A DNA stretch of 64,000 nucleotides from Clostridium sp. AM58-1XD (GCF_003464085.1 NZ_QSDR01000007.1:101771-165770); one strand, 5' to 3'; positions 1 to 9,349 are shown, counted from the stretch's first letter. Program-made: numbers and translations. The notes: generated by a model from the letters alone, not told the origin.

Positions 1-212
1 GTATCCTCATCTTCTGAAAAGAAGCGGAAAAGCGGCACCTCCAGCGCATCGGCTATCACGCGCAGTGTGTTGATGGATGGGGAAGCGAGCCCGCGTTCCA
101 ACTGGCTTAACATGGATGGAGAAAGCTGCGTCAGTTCAGCGAGCGCTTTTAAACTCATATTCTTTTGCTTTCGATATTGCTGTGTTTTTTGGCCAATATT
201 TAAGTCTGACAT
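1..212 (-). CDS. XRE-family HTH regulator (N-terminal part)
   Basis: The minus strand reads from ATG at 212-210, preceded by AGAGGT, and runs off the left edge. The visible 70 residues start MSDLNIGQKTQQYRKQKN and form a classical lambda-repressor-type helix-turn-helix (MSLKALAELTQLSPSMLSQLE, then ASPSINTLRVIADALEVPLFRFF). This N-terminus is typical of XRE regulators that carry a C-terminal cupin sensor domain, but that domain would lie outside the window, so the cupin is inference. The gene is divergent from dsdA. The intergenic region holds several copies of a 15-bp palindrome, so this protein is the obvious candidate to bind there and control D-serine use and itself. Confidence 0.85.
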   Translation of the reverse strand, partial: MSDLNIGQKTQQYRKQKNMSLKALAELTQLSPSMLSQLERGLASPSINTLRVIADALEVPLFRFFSEDED

Positions 213-330
213 AATTACCTCTGTTTTCACATTATAATAACCATTTTGCGGATATTATAACATAAATTAAAAAAAAGAAAAAGAAAGAACTTTTTATGTA
301 GAAGAAAAGAGAGGATACCTGAAACCTTGA

Positions 331-502
331 TTAAGTAATACTTAAAAATAAATTAAATAATATTTAATATAATTTATTGACACTTAAATAATATGTGCTA
401 TAATAAACCTATAAAATAAAAAACGCATAAAAGTGCGCACATAAAGTGAGATAATGTGTACAAAAACACAAAAATGCCGGCGGCTAATTAAGTAACATTT
501 AA
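331..502. promoter_or_regulatory. Array of four 15-bp palindromic operator-like sites
   Basis: Four copies of a TTAARTAAYATTTAA-like palindrome lie between the XRE gene and dsdA: 331-345 (TTAAGTAATACTTAA, perfect), 353-367 (TTAAATAATATTTAA, perfect), 384-398 (left half conserved, right half degenerate) and 488-502 (TTAAGTAACATTTAA). Two lie upstream of the -35 box, one lies inside the promoter spacer and one lies downstream of the likely transcript start. The centres are 22, 31 and 104 bp apart, so the first three lie roughly two and three helical turns apart. The arrangement suggests binding by a dimeric regulator, most simply the divergent XRE protein. Confidence 0.6.
377..404 (+). promoter_or_regulatory. 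Sigma-A promoter of the dsd genes
   Basis: TTGACA at 377-382 and TATAAT at 399-404 are both perfect consensus hexamers, separated by 16 bp. The spacer contains operator-like site 3, so a bound regulator would block polymerase. Transcription would start near 411, giving a leader of about 125 nt that includes operator-like site 4. Confidence 0.75.
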
Positions 503-536
503 TTAAATTGTATTGAATGAAGAAAGGAAAGAAAAA

Positions 537-1871
537 ATGAATCAGGTTATGAAAGAATGGACGGAGAAGAATCCGGCGATCAAAGCTGCAGCAGATTTAA
601 AAGAAACAGTATGGGTAAATCCGGACTATATTCCTTATAAGGAAGCGGAAGGGACATTAAGCGTATCAGATGAGGATATTAAAGATGCAGAAGACCGCTT
701 ATTAAGATTTGCACCTTTTATTAAAAAGTGTTTCCCAGAGACGGCGGACAGAGATGGATTGATTGAATCTCCTCTGACAAAGATTCCGTCCATGAAAACA
801 GAACTGGAAAAGGTATATGGCGTTGAAATTCCCGGTACGCTGCTTCTGAAGCAGGACAGCCATTTGGCAATTGCCGGATCGATTAAAGCAAGAGGCGGCA
901 TTTATGAAGTATTAAAGCATACGGAAGACCTGGCGATCGAGCATGGGCTCCTGAAAAAAGAGGATGACTATACGAAGCTCGCCAGCGATGAATGCCGGGA
1001 GTTCTTTAAACAGTATACCGTTCAGGTGGGGTCAACGGGCAACCTCGGACTGAGTATTGGAATTATGAGCGCGGCGGTTGGATTTCAGGTGATCGTCCAT
1101 ATGTCTACGGACGCAAAACAGTGGAAAAAAGACTTGTTAAGAAGCAAGGGCGTTCAGGTAGTCGAGTATGCGGATGATTACAGCAAGGCAGTGGAAGAAG
1201 GAAGAAAACTTTCTGATGCGAATCCAAAGAGCTACTTTGTAGATGATGAGAAGTCTGTAAATCTATTTTTGGGATATGCCGTTGCAGCCAAAAGGCTGAA
1301 TGAACAGCTGGATGTAATGGGAATCACAGTTGATGCGGAACACCCTCTGATTGTATACCTTCCCTGCGGCGTAGGCGGTGCTCCGGGAGGCGTAGCTTAC
1401 GGACTTAAGAGAATCTACGGAGACCATGTACACTGCTTCTTTGTAGAGCCGACAGAGGCGCCGTGTATGCTTCTTGGAATGGCAACAAAACTGTATGAGC
1501 ATGTATGCGTACAGGATTTTGATATATCAGGAATTACCCATGCAGACGGACTGGCGGTAGGACGTCCGTCAGGTTTTGTGGGAAGAATCATGTCCAATCT
1601 TCTCAGCGGTGACTTTACGATTGAAGATGCTAAGCTTTATGATCACCTCCGTCAGCTGGATGCCACAGAACATATTCAGATCGAACCGTCCTCCTGTGCT
1701 GCCTTCGCAGGATCGGTAAATCTCCTTAAGTATCCGGAAACGGCAGAATATGTGAAGAAGCATGGCCTTGACAGGACTCTGCAGCATGGCTGCCAGATTG
1801 CCTGGGCTACGGGCGGACGCCTCGTACCGGAAGAAAGCATGAAGGAATACTTGAACACATATCTGAAATAA
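537..1871 (+). CDS. dsdA: D-serine ammonia-lyase
   Basis: PLP-dependent fold-type II enzyme that converts D-serine to pyruvate and ammonia. The protein has 444 residues, close to the usual ~440 for DsdA. Visible signatures are the PLP-lysine region GSIKARGG, the phosphate-binding glycine loop in VGSTGNLGLSIG, and a late glycine-rich PCGVGGAPGG segment. The start at 537 (ATG) is chosen over a TTG at 513 because AGAAAGGAAAG sits just before it at the right spacing. The next gene, a GntP-family permease, follows after 22 bp and should be cotranscribed. Regulation by the divergent XRE protein is likely from the operator-like array upstream. Identification is firm. Confidence 0.95.
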   Translation: MNQVMKEWTEKNPAIKAAADLKETVWVNPDYIPYKEAEGTLSVSDEDIKDAEDRLLRFAPFIKKCFPETADRDGLIESPLTKIPSMKTELEKVYGVEIPGTLLLKQDSHLAIAGSIKARGGIYEVLKHTEDLAIEHGLLKKEDDYTKLASDECREFFKQYTVQVGSTGNLGLSIGIMSAAVGFQVIVHMSTDAKQWKKDLLRSKGVQVVEYADDYSKAVEEGRKLSDANPKSYFVDDEKSVNLFLGYAVAAKRLNEQLDVMGITVDAEHPLIVYLPCGVGGAPGGVAYGLKRIYGDHVHCFFVEPTEAPCMLLGMATKLYEHVCVQDFDISGITHADGLAVGRPSGFVGRIMSNLLSGDFTIEDAKLYDHLRQLDATEHIQIEPSSCAAFAGSVNLLKYPETAEYVKKHGLDRTLQHGCQIAWATGGRLVPEESMKEYLNTYLK

Positions 1872-1893
1872 ATGACGAAAGAGGGGATTTGAT

Positions 1894-3228
1894 ATGAATA
1901 CGACACAGGTAATTTTAGGCCTGATTCTGGGTATTGGGGTATTAATATTTTTGACGGTGAAACTGAAAGTTCACGCATTCTTCTCTCTGATCGGCGCTTC
2001 TGTCACATTCGGGCTTGTGTCCGGGATGGGCATGGCAAAGATGCTGGAAGCATTTACAAGCGGTATCGGCGGTACTATTGCAGGCATTGGCGTCGTTATT
2101 GCCTTAGGTACGGTGACCGGCGCTCTGCTTGAAAAAAGCGGCGCAGCAGAAACGATGGCGAGAACAATCCTTAAGATCACGGGTGAGAAGCATGCGGCTC
2201 TGGGACTCGCTATTACAGGCTATTTCGTTTCTATCCCTGTATTCTGCGATTCCGCATATGTCCTTCTGGCACCGATCGCAAAACGCCTTAGCCGTGATAC
2301 AAAAATTTCTATGACGACGATGGCCGTCTCTCTTGCAATGGGGCTTCATGCAACCCATATGCTTGTACCTCCAACGCCAGGCCCTCTGTCCGTTGCAGGA
2401 ATTCTGAATGCAGACCTGGGTATGGTTATCTGTATAGGCGCGATCGTATCGGTTCCGGTAACTCTGGCAGGCTATTTTGTTGCAAAAGTACTTGGGAAAA
2501 AATACTATTACATTCCGAAGGACGTTCAGGATGTGCCGGAAACACAGAATATTCCGACTCCGTTAATGGCATTTCTTCCGATTCTTACACCAATCGTTTT
2601 AATGCTTGGCAAGACAATCGGCGATATGACAGGTATTGAAAATGGATTTATGAGCTTTATGAATATTGTTGGTGAACCGGTAGTGGCGCTGATGATTGGG
2701 CTTTTCATTGCTCTTATTACATACTTTAAGATTTTTCCAAAGGATTACAGCGTATGGGGGTTTGACGGTGCGTTTGGTGAGGCGCTCAAAACGGCAGGTC
2801 AGATTGTTCTGATCGTAGGTGCAGGCGGCGCTTTCGGTTCCGTACTAAAAGCTTCCCCTCTCCAGGATATTCTGACAAATGCATTTTCCGGGCTTGAAAT
2901 CGGTATTCTGGCGCCGTTTATTATCGGATTTATTTTCCGCACATGCGTAGGATCTGCAACAGTTGCAATGGTTACTGCAGCAACGATGATCTCGCCGCTC
3001 CTGGATGTGCTGGGAATGGTTACGCCTATGGGTCGTGTGATTGCAATGCTGGCATGTGCGGCAGGCGGCTTCATGGTATATCATGGAAACGACGATTTTT
3101 TCTGGGTCGTTACCTCTACTTCAGAGATGGAGACATCTACAGCATACAAGACACTGCCGCTGGCAAGTATTGCACAGTCCATGGTCGCACTGGTTATGGT
3201 GTTTATCCTTAAAACGATTCTTCTTTAA
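1894..3228 (+). CDS. dsdX: GntP-family permease, probable D-serine transporter
   Basis: Integral membrane protein of 444 residues with about twelve hydrophobic segments, the size and character of the GntP gluconate/DsdX family of proton symporters. Recognisable pieces are HATHMLVPPTPGPLSVAG in the first half and GFMVYHGNDDFFWVV near the C-terminus, both typical of GntP permeases. It follows dsdA by 22 bp with GAGGGGATTTG as ribosome binding site, and the dsdA neighbour points to D-serine as substrate. Family assignment is firm. The substrate is inferred, and gluconate or another hydroxy acid cannot be excluded from sequence alone. Confidence 0.85.
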   Translation: MNTTQVILGLILGIGVLIFLTVKLKVHAFFSLIGASVTFGLVSGMGMAKMLEAFTSGIGGTIAGIGVVIALGTVTGALLEKSGAAETMARTILKITGEKHAALGLAITGYFVSIPVFCDSAYVLLAPIAKRLSRDTKISMTTMAVSLAMGLHATHMLVPPTPGPLSVAGILNADLGMVICIGAIVSVPVTLAGYFVAKVLGKKYYYIPKDVQDVPETQNIPTPLMAFLPILTPIVLMLGKTIGDMTGIENGFMSFMNIVGEPVVALMIGLFIALITYFKIFPKDYSVWGFDGAFGEALKTAGQIVLIVGAGGAFGSVLKASPLQDILTNAFSGLEIGILAPFIIGFIFRTCVGSATVAMVTAATMISPLLDVLGMVTPMGRVIAMLACAAGGFMVYHGNDDFFWVVTSTSEMETSTAYKTLPLASIAQSMVALVMVFILKTILL

Positions 3229-3308
3229 GTTCAGATACGGGATGATAGAAAGGATTAAGAAAAAAGGTATAAATCGGTAATTGATTGTTAAGATAAAAGA
3301 AAACACTG

Positions 3309-3360
3309 TTCCTCCTTTTTCCGGTATAATGAAACCATGAAAAAGGAGGAATTTTTATGA
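3309..3360 (+). promoter_or_regulatory. Inverted repeat containing promoter -10, Shine-Dalgarno and a 7-codon uORF
   Basis: TTCCTCCTTTTT (3309-3320) and AAAAAGGAGGAA (3340-3351) form a perfect 12-bp inverted repeat. The loop carries TATAAT (3325-3330), and the right arm is the ribosome binding site of the lipoprotein gene. A short frame begins at ATG 3337, encodes MKKEEFL and ends with TGA 3358-3360, overlapping the lipoprotein ATG at 3357 as ATGA. If transcription starts just after TATAAT the left arm is not in the RNA, so sequestration of the Shine-Dalgarno would require an upstream start, such as readthrough from dsdX. Confidence 0.45.
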
Positions 3361-4118
3361 AAAACAGGAATAATATTGCAGTCGCAGCAGCGATATTGAT
3401 GGGAAGCGCCGTGCTTACGGCGTGTACGGGCGGTGCAGTGAGCACTCCAGGCGGAGTTGTACAGGTACAGAATGTTGAGAACCAGGTTATTTCCGTAAGC
3501 AGCAGTGAAGAAGTAAAGATAACGCCTGACATGGCGGAAATCGTTTATGGTGTATATACACAGGCGGAAGATGCAAAGGCGTGTCAGGAAAATAATGGGA
3601 AACAGCTGGATCGGGTAATTGAAATGCTTAAAAACATGGGATTTGAGGAAAAATCCATACAGACGTCCAACTACGATCTGAATCCGATTTATGATTGGAA
3701 TTCCGGTCAGACAATTACGGGATATGAGATGGAAACGAGAGTAACGGTTTCTGATATTGCAATCGAAAAGGTGGGGGAGATTATTTCCGGTTCGGTGGAT
3801 GCAGGAGTGAATAACATCCGCTCCGTAACGTATCTGTCCAGCAAATATGACGAGGCGTATCAGGAAGCGCTTAAAAAGGCGGTGGCTGCTGCAACAACAA
3901 AGGCACAGGCGATGGCCGAAGCAGGAGACTGCAAAATCGGAGCTATTGTCAATATCACGGAATACGACGGAGGCCAGGAAGCGAGATACACCGGCTATAT
4001 GAGCGCAGGAGCCGGGGCGAAGGCAGAAGCCGCTATGGATACGGCGGCAATCAATGTCATGCCTGGTGAGGTCAGCGTTCAGGCGCGTATCACGGTGGAA
4101 TTTGCAGTCAACCGATAA
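3357..4118 (+). CDS. SIMPL-domain (DUF541) lipoprotein
   Basis: A 253-residue secreted lipoprotein. It has a basic start MKNRNN, a hydrophobic stretch and a lipobox LTAC with Cys at residue 23, so it should be lipid-anchored to the outer face of the membrane. Residues ~40-250 match the SIMPL/DUF541 family: VISVSSSEEVKITPDMAEI near the start, TGYEMETRVTV in the middle, ALKKAVAAATTKAQAMAEAG, and the closing VSVQARITVEFAV. The molecular function of the family is poorly defined. A terminator-like hairpin follows, so it appears to be monocistronic or the end of the dsd transcript. Confidence 0.88.
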   Translation: MKNRNNIAVAAAILMGSAVLTACTGGAVSTPGGVVQVQNVENQVISVSSSEEVKITPDMAEIVYGVYTQAEDAKACQENNGKQLDRVIEMLKNMGFEEKSIQTSNYDLNPIYDWNSGQTITGYEMETRVTVSDIAIEKVGEIISGSVDAGVNNIRSVTYLSSKYDEAYQEALKKAVAAATTKAQAMAEAGDCKIGAIVNITEYDGGQEARYTGYMSAGAGAKAEAAMDTAAINVMPGEVSVQARITVEFAVNR

Positions 4119-4186
4119 AATATACGGCCGGAAGATAAAAAGGGAAATTCACGACCGTTCCTATGATACTGTTCGAATAAGTTTGA

Positions 4187-4216
4187 GAGGCCTTCTTGCA
4201 AGAGGGCCTCTTATTT
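4187..4216 (+). terminator. Rho-independent terminator after the SIMPL gene
   Basis: GAGGCC (4187-4192) pairs with GGCCTC (4205-4210). The loop is itself self-complementary (TCTTGCAAGA), and TTATTTTG follows. It separates the lipoprotein gene from topB. Confidence 0.75.
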
Positions 4217-4275
4217 TGTATACTGAAGCTACCTTATGTGTGAGTTGGTACATGCATGGTAGAAAGGCGGAATAT

Positions 4276-6537
4276 ATGAAAGCATTAGTAATTGCAGAAA
4301 AACCTTCCGTAGCGCGTGACATAGCCAGAGTGCTTCACTGCAGCAGGCAGGGAGACGGTGTGATTGAAGGAGAAAAATATATTGTAACGTGGGGACTGGG
4401 ACATCTGGTAGAGCTGGCGGCACCTGAAGAGTATGACGGTAAATATAAGGAATGGAAGATGGAGCATCTTCCTATGCTTCCGGAACCGTTTAAACTGGAA
4501 GTAATCCGTCAGACAGCAAGGCAGTTCCGTGCGGTAAGGAGCCAGATACAGAGAAAAGACGTAAATGAGATTATCATAGCCACTGATGCAGGCAGAGAAG
4601 GGGAACTGGTAGCGCGGCTGATCCTTGAAAAGTCAGGAAACAGCAAACCAATAAAGAGACTGTGGATTTCGTCGGTAACCGATAAGGCCATAAAAGAAGG
4701 ATTTTCCCATCTGAAGGATGGAAAGGAGTACAAAAATCTCTACGATGCGGCTATGTGCCGGGCAGAGGCGGACTGGATGGTGGGAATTAATGCTACGAGA
4801 GCGCTTACCTGCAAATATAATGCGCAGCTATCCTGCGGCCGCGTGCAGACGCCTACGCTTGCCATGATTGCGAAAAGGGAGCAGCAGATTAAGGAATTTG
4901 TTCCGAAACCATATTACGGAATAACAGCTGCGGGGAAAACTGGGGAAGGAAATACACGGGCATTTCTTACGCTCACCTGGCAGGATGAAAAATCGGGAAG
5001 TTACCGCTCTTTTGACAGGGACCGGATCGAAAAGATCAATGCGAAGCTGAAACCATATGGAGGCAGGGGACAAGGCGGGATTGCAGAAGACATAAAACGG
5101 ACGAATAAAAAGACATCTGCTCCGCTGTTGTATGATCTTACAGAACTTCAACGGGATGCCAACAGGCGATACCAGTATTCTGCGAAAGAAACACTGAATA
5201 TTATGCAGCGCCTGTATGAAAATCATAAGGTTCTCACTTATCCAAGAACCGACTCCAGATATTTGAGCAGCGATATTGTGCCTACGATAAAAGAAAGGCT
5301 TCAGGCCTGCGGAACAGGGCCTTACAGGAAGCTGGCAGGCGCGGTAGTCAACCAGCCGTTTACGGCAAAGGCTCCATTTGTAAATGACGGGAAAGTATCG
5401 GATCATCACGCAATTATTCCAACGGAGCAGTTCGTTCAGCTGGATCACATGACGATTGATGAAAGGAGAATTTACGATCTTGTAGTACGTCGTTTTCTGG
5501 CAGTGCTTTATCCACCCTACGAATACGAACAGGTCCGCATGATTGTGGATATTGGAGGAGAAAAATTCCTGGCCGGTGGAAAAGTGACGAAAAGCAAAGG
5601 ATGGAAGGCTGTTTATGAAGAGGAAAACGGCGTTGGATCAGGTGATTTCGAGGAAGAAGATCAGGAAGACAATAATGGAAAGGGAAAACTGCAGGAACAG
5701 GAGCTTCCTCCTCTGAAAAAGGGCGATTTGGTGACGGACCTTTCCTTTACTGTCACAGAAGGGAAGACGAAACCGCCTGCTCCGTTTAATGAAGCGACGC
5801 TTCTTTCCGCTATGGAAAACCCGGCGGCTTACCTGGAATCCGGCGACAAGGCAATGGCAAAAACTCTTGGTGAGACAGGAGGTCTTGGCACCGTTGCGAC
5901 GAGGGCTGATATTATAGAAAAACTGTTTGGGAGCTTTCTTCTGGAGAAACGGGGGCAGGACATTTTCCTTACGTCAAAGGCCAGGCAGCTTCTTACTCTC
6001 GTTCCCGAGGATTTAAGAAAGCCTGAACTTACAGCAGATTGGGAAATGAAACTTTCAGATATTTCAAAAGGATCGTTAAAACGATCTGCTTTTATGAAGG
6101 ACATCCGAACGTATACAGTCGGTCTGATACACGAAATTAAGGAAGGAGACGGCCAGTTTCGCCATGACAATATGACGAATAAGAAGTGTCCGCAGTGTGG
6201 CAGGCGTCTGCTTCTGGTGAAAGGGAAAAACAGTGAAATGCTGGTTTGCCAGGATCGGGAATGCGGGTACAGAGAAACGCTGGCCCGCACTTCCAATGCA
6301 AGATGTCCTAACTGTCATAAAAAGATGGAACTTAGAGGAAAAGGCGACGGTCAGATATTTGTTTGCAGGTGCGGTTATAAAGAAAAGCTTGCTGCTTTCC
6401 AGGAACGCAGAAAAAAAGAAGGAGCCGGCGTATCAAAGCGTGATGTGGCAAAGTATTTGAACCAGCAGAAAAAAGAAGCGGAACAGCCGGTTAACTCCGC
6501 ATTTGCCGATGCGCTGTCGAAATTGAATCTGAAATAA
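4276..6537 (+). CDS. topB: DNA topoisomerase III (type IA)
   Basis: Type IA topoisomerase of 753 residues that resolves single-stranded DNA interlinks. The N-terminal TOPRIM domain starts MKALVIAEKPSVARDIA and carries the acidic DAGREGEL motif. The catalytic tyrosine lies in YPRTDS, with Tyr at residue 322. The C-terminus has two zinc-ribbon-like modules (CPQCGRR with CQDRECG, and CPNCHKK with CRCGYK), giving probable DNA-binding fingers. The start at 4276 follows AGAAAGGCGG; an open frame extending upstream into the lipoprotein gene has no family similarity. TopB genes are often plasmid- or element-borne, but here the surroundings are chromosomal. Confidence 0.95.
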   Translation: MKALVIAEKPSVARDIARVLHCSRQGDGVIEGEKYIVTWGLGHLVELAAPEEYDGKYKEWKMEHLPMLPEPFKLEVIRQTARQFRAVRSQIQRKDVNEIIIATDAGREGELVARLILEKSGNSKPIKRLWISSVTDKAIKEGFSHLKDGKEYKNLYDAAMCRAEADWMVGINATRALTCKYNAQLSCGRVQTPTLAMIAKREQQIKEFVPKPYYGITAAGKTGEGNTRAFLTLTWQDEKSGSYRSFDRDRIEKINAKLKPYGGRGQGGIAEDIKRTNKKTSAPLLYDLTELQRDANRRYQYSAKETLNIMQRLYENHKVLTYPRTDSRYLSSDIVPTIKERLQACGTGPYRKLAGAVVNQPFTAKAPFVNDGKVSDHHAIIPTEQFVQLDHMTIDERRIYDLVVRRFLAVLYPPYEYEQVRMIVDIGGEKFLAGGKVTKSKGWKAVYEEENGVGSGDFEEEDQEDNNGKGKLQEQELPPLKKGDLVTDLSFTVTEGKTKPPAPFNEATLLSAMENPAAYLESGDKAMAKTLGETGGLGTVATRADIIEKLFGSFLLEKRGQDIFLTSKARQLLTLVPEDLRKPELTADWEMKLSDISKGSLKRSAFMKDIRTYTVGLIHEIKEGDGQFRHDNMTNKKCPQCGRRLLLVKGKNSEMLVCQDRECGYRETLARTSNARCPNCHKKMELRGKGDGQIFVCRCGYKEKLAAFQERRKKEGAGVSKRDVAKYLNQQKKEAEQPVNSAFADALSKLNLK

Positions 6538-6656
6538 AAATGGCTGTGCTATGCAAGAAACATAAAAAATGATATACTGTTTATATTACTAAAGAAACGA
6601 TTGAGAAGAGCTGTGTATCACGGCATTGCAAGGAAAAAATGGCAAGGAGATAAAAA

Positions 6657-7427
6657 ATGGCAAAATTAATTTCCTGGAATGTAAATGGGCTGAGGGCCTG
6701 TGTGGGGAAAGGATTTTTAGAATATTTTAAAGCAGCAGACGCGGATGTATTTTGTGTTCAGGAAACAAAGCTTCAGGAGGGACAGATTGATCTTGAACTG
6801 GAAGGATACCATCAGTACTGGAATTATGCTGAGAAAAAAGGATATTCCGGGACGGCGATATTTACTAAGGAAGAACCGCTGTCCGTATCATATGGAATCG
6901 GAGCAGAGGAGCATGACCATGAGGGCAGAGTGATCGCAGCAGAGTTTCCAGATTACTATGTGGTGACGTGTTATACGCCAAATTCACAGGAGGGTCTGGC
7001 AAGGCTGCCCTACCGGAGATCATGGAATGAGGCATTTCTTTCCTATATGAAGAAGCTGGAAGAAAAAAAACCAGTGATTTTCTGCGGAGATCTGAATGTG
7101 GCTCATCAGGAGATTGACTTGAAAAATCCGAAATCCAACAGAAAAAATGCGGGATTTTCCGATGAAGAGAGGGAGGACTTCACGTCTCTTCTGGACGCAG
7201 GATTTATTGATACGTTCCGGTATTTTTACCCTGAGACAGAGGGGATTTATTCCTGGTGGTCTTATCGTTTCAGTGCGAGGGCGAAGAATGCCGGCTGGCG
7301 CATCGACTATTTCTGCGTATCTGAGGGTCTGAAGGACAGGCTGGAATCGGCGGCGATCCATACGGATGTAATGGGATCAGACCACTGCCCGGTTGAGCTG
7401 GTAATAAAGTCAAATACCCGGCAGTAA
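6657..7427 (+). CDS. exoA: Exodeoxyribonuclease III / AP endonuclease
   Basis: A 256-residue enzyme of the endonuclease-exonuclease-phosphatase fold that incises DNA at abasic sites and degrades 3' ends during base excision repair. Motifs run in order: [11 protein letters not shown] with metal-binding Asn, VQETKLQ with metal-binding Glu, [15 protein letters not shown], the GDLNVAH motif, [21 protein letters not shown], and the terminal SDHCPVEL with catalytic Asp-His. It begins after AAGGAGATAAAAA. The ExoA/Xth assignment is firm. The second abasic-site nuclease of the window, endonuclease IV, lies at 49183. Confidence 0.95.
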   Translation: MAKLISWNVNGLRACVGKGFLEYFKAADADVFCVQETKLQEGQIDLELEGYHQYWNYAEKKGYSGTAIFTKEEPLSVSYGIGAEEHDHEGRVIAAEFPDYYVVTCYTPNSQEGLARLPYRRSWNEAFLSYMKKLEEKKPVIFCGDLNVAHQEIDLKNPKSNRKNAGFSDEEREDFTSLLDAGFIDTFRYFYPETEGIYSWWSYRFSARAKNAGWRIDYFCVSEGLKDRLESAAIHTDVMGSDHCPVELVIKSNTRQ

Positions 7428-7436
7428 TCTGCCGGG
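7417..7436 (+). terminator. Perfect 8-bp hairpin at the exoA stop codon
   Basis: CCCGGCAG (7417-7424), a TAAT loop that includes the exoA stop, and CTGCCGGG (7429-7436). No T-tract follows, so it may protect the 3' end or weakly attenuate readthrough into the ABC-F gene rather than terminate fully. Confidence 0.5.
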
Positions 7437-7489
7437 CAAGATTTGAAGGTACAGCCTTCGCAAGAAAAGAAGACAGGGAAGGTACAATC

Positions 7490-9334
7490 ATGAGTTTAGT
7501 TACAGTGGAACACCTGACAAAATCATATACAGAACGGCTGTTGTTTGACGATACGGATTTTTCTATTGGAGACGGAGAAAAAGTCGGCCTGATCGGCATT
7601 AACGGTACGGGAAAGTCGACGCTTCTTAAAATTGTAGCAGGTTTGGAAGAACCGGATCAGGGAGAAGTGGTACGCCGCAGAAATCTGGATATCCGCTTCC
7701 TTTCACAGAATCCGCAGTTTACGGAGGGAGATACGATCCTTCAAAGTATTGTCCGGGACAATGAGGGGCATTCTCATGTATGGGATTTGGAAAGTCAGGC
7801 TAAAACATTTCTTACGAAGCTTGGTATTACAGATTTTGAGGCAAAGGTGGAAACGCTTTCCGGCGGTCAGAAGAAGAGGATCGCATTGGCAAGCGTTTTA
7901 TTATCCGCGGCGGACCTTCTGATTTTGGACGAGCCTACCAACCACCTGGACAGCGAGATGGCCGACTGGCTGGAAGATTATCTGAAAAAATTTAAAGGTG
8001 CCCTTCTTATGATCACCCATGACCGATATTTCCTGGACAGTGTTACCGACCGTATTGTAGAGCTTGACAAGGGGAAACTTTACAGCTATCAGGCGAATTA
8101 CGAAGGTTTCCTGAAGCTGAAATCAGAGCGATTGGACATGGCGATGGCTTCAGAGAGAAAACGGCAGTCTATTCTCAGGGTGGAACTGGAATGGATGCAG
8201 AGAGGCGCTAGAGCCCGTTCTACGAAGCAAAAAGGCCACATTCAGAGATACGAAGCTCTGAGGGATCAAAAGGGACCGGAATTTGATAAAGACGTAGAAC
8301 TAGAGTCTGTGTCCAGCCGATTGGGGCGGACCACGGTAGAACTGGAAGATATATGCAAAGCCTATGGGGACAAGACATTGATGAGGAACTTTACATATAT
8401 TTTCCTTAAAAATGACAGGATTGGAATCATAGGGCCTAACGGCAGCGGAAAATCCACATTGATGAAAATCATAGCTGGATGGATACAGCCGGATTCCGGA
8501 ACCATTACGGTTGGACAGACGGTAAAAATGGGGTACTTCTCTCAGGAGAATGAGGCCATGGATGAAAGCCTGAAGGTTATTGATTATATTAAAAATGCAG
8601 CGGAGTATGTGCAGACTAGGGATGGAAGGGTCAGTGCCTCACAGATGCTTGAACGTTTTCTGTTCCCTTCCAGCGCCCAGTATATGACAGTAGGAAAATT
8701 ATCCGGCGGGGAAAAGCGTAGGCTTTACCTTTTGAGAATTCTGATGGAGGCCCCGAATGTGCTTCTGCTGGATGAGCCTACGAATGACCTGGATATACAG
8801 ACGCTGACGATTCTGGAGGATTATCTGGACAGCTTCCAGGGAATCGTGATTACGGTTTCTCATGACCGGTATTTTCTGGACCGTGTTGTACGCAGGATTT
8901 TTGCTTTCGAAGGAGAGGGCAGCGTTGCTCAATATGAAGGCGGATTTACGGATTATCAGGCGGCTTATGAGAGGAAAAGCCTGGAAAACGGGGATGATGA
9001 ACGGGAGAGAAAACCGCAGGATGGAAGCGGTGTATCAGAAGAAAAGCAAAAGGTTTCCGGCAGCAGTGTGAGTGCCAAGGGAAAAACGAAGGAAACAAGG
9101 CTGAAATTTTCATTTAAAGAACAAAAAGAATGGGATTCCATAGAGGATGACATTGCGGCTTTGGAGGAACGGATATCAGATTTGGAAAGCCGCATTGAAA
9201 AAGAGGCCAGAAATTACGAGAAATTGAATGAACTGATGGCTGAGAAGGCTGAAAAGGAAGAGCTGCTGGAGGAAAAGATGGAACGCTGGATGTACTTAAA
9301 TGATCTGGCCGAACGAATCGCAGAGCAGGAATAA
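7490..9334 (+). CDS. ABC-F family ATPase (Uup/YfmR-like)
   Basis: A soluble tandem ATPase of 614 residues with no membrane segments, so it is a translation-linked ABC-F protein rather than a transporter subunit. Domain 1 has Walker A GINGTGKST and LSGGQKKR followed by DEPTNHLD. An interdomain linker rich in basic residues (residues ~210-275, including QRGARARSTKQKGHIQ) follows. Domain 2 has GPNGSGKST, LSGGEKRR and DEPTNDLD. The C-terminal ~80 residues form a charged coiled coil, as in Uup-type members. ABC-F proteins act at the ribosome E-site or on nucleic acid. Whether this one gives antibiotic protection cannot be judged, and the Uup-like tail argues for a housekeeping role. Confidence 0.9.
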   Translation: MSLVTVEHLTKSYTERLLFDDTDFSIGDGEKVGLIGINGTGKSTLLKIVAGLEEPDQGEVVRRRNLDIRFLSQNPQFTEGDTILQSIVRDNEGHSHVWDLESQAKTFLTKLGITDFEAKVETLSGGQKKRIALASVLLSAADLLILDEPTNHLDSEMADWLEDYLKKFKGALLMITHDRYFLDSVTDRIVELDKGKLYSYQANYEGFLKLKSERLDMAMASERKRQSILRVELEWMQRGARARSTKQKGHIQRYEALRDQKGPEFDKDVELESVSSRLGRTTVELEDICKAYGDKTLMRNFTYIFLKNDRIGIIGPNGSGKSTLMKIIAGWIQPDSGTITVGQTVKMGYFSQENEAMDESLKVIDYIKNAAEYVQTRDGRVSASQMLERFLFPSSAQYMTVGKLSGGEKRRLYLLRILMEAPNVLLLDEPTNDLDIQTLTILEDYLDSFQGIVITVSHDRYFLDRVVRRIFAFEGEGSVAQYEGGFTDYQAAYERKSLENGDDERERKPQDGSGVSEEKQKVSGSSVSAKGKTKETRLKFSFKEQKEWDSIEDDIAALEERISDLESRIEKEARNYEKLNELMAEKAEKEELLEEKMERWMYLNDLAERIAEQE

Positions 9335-9349
9335 ACGAGGGGTGAACAG

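Noticed and set aside
4054..4275. Upstream extension of topB into the lipoprotein gene
   Set aside because: The extra 74 codons read through a terminator hairpin and lack similarity to topoisomerases; a ribosome binding site fits ATG 4276.
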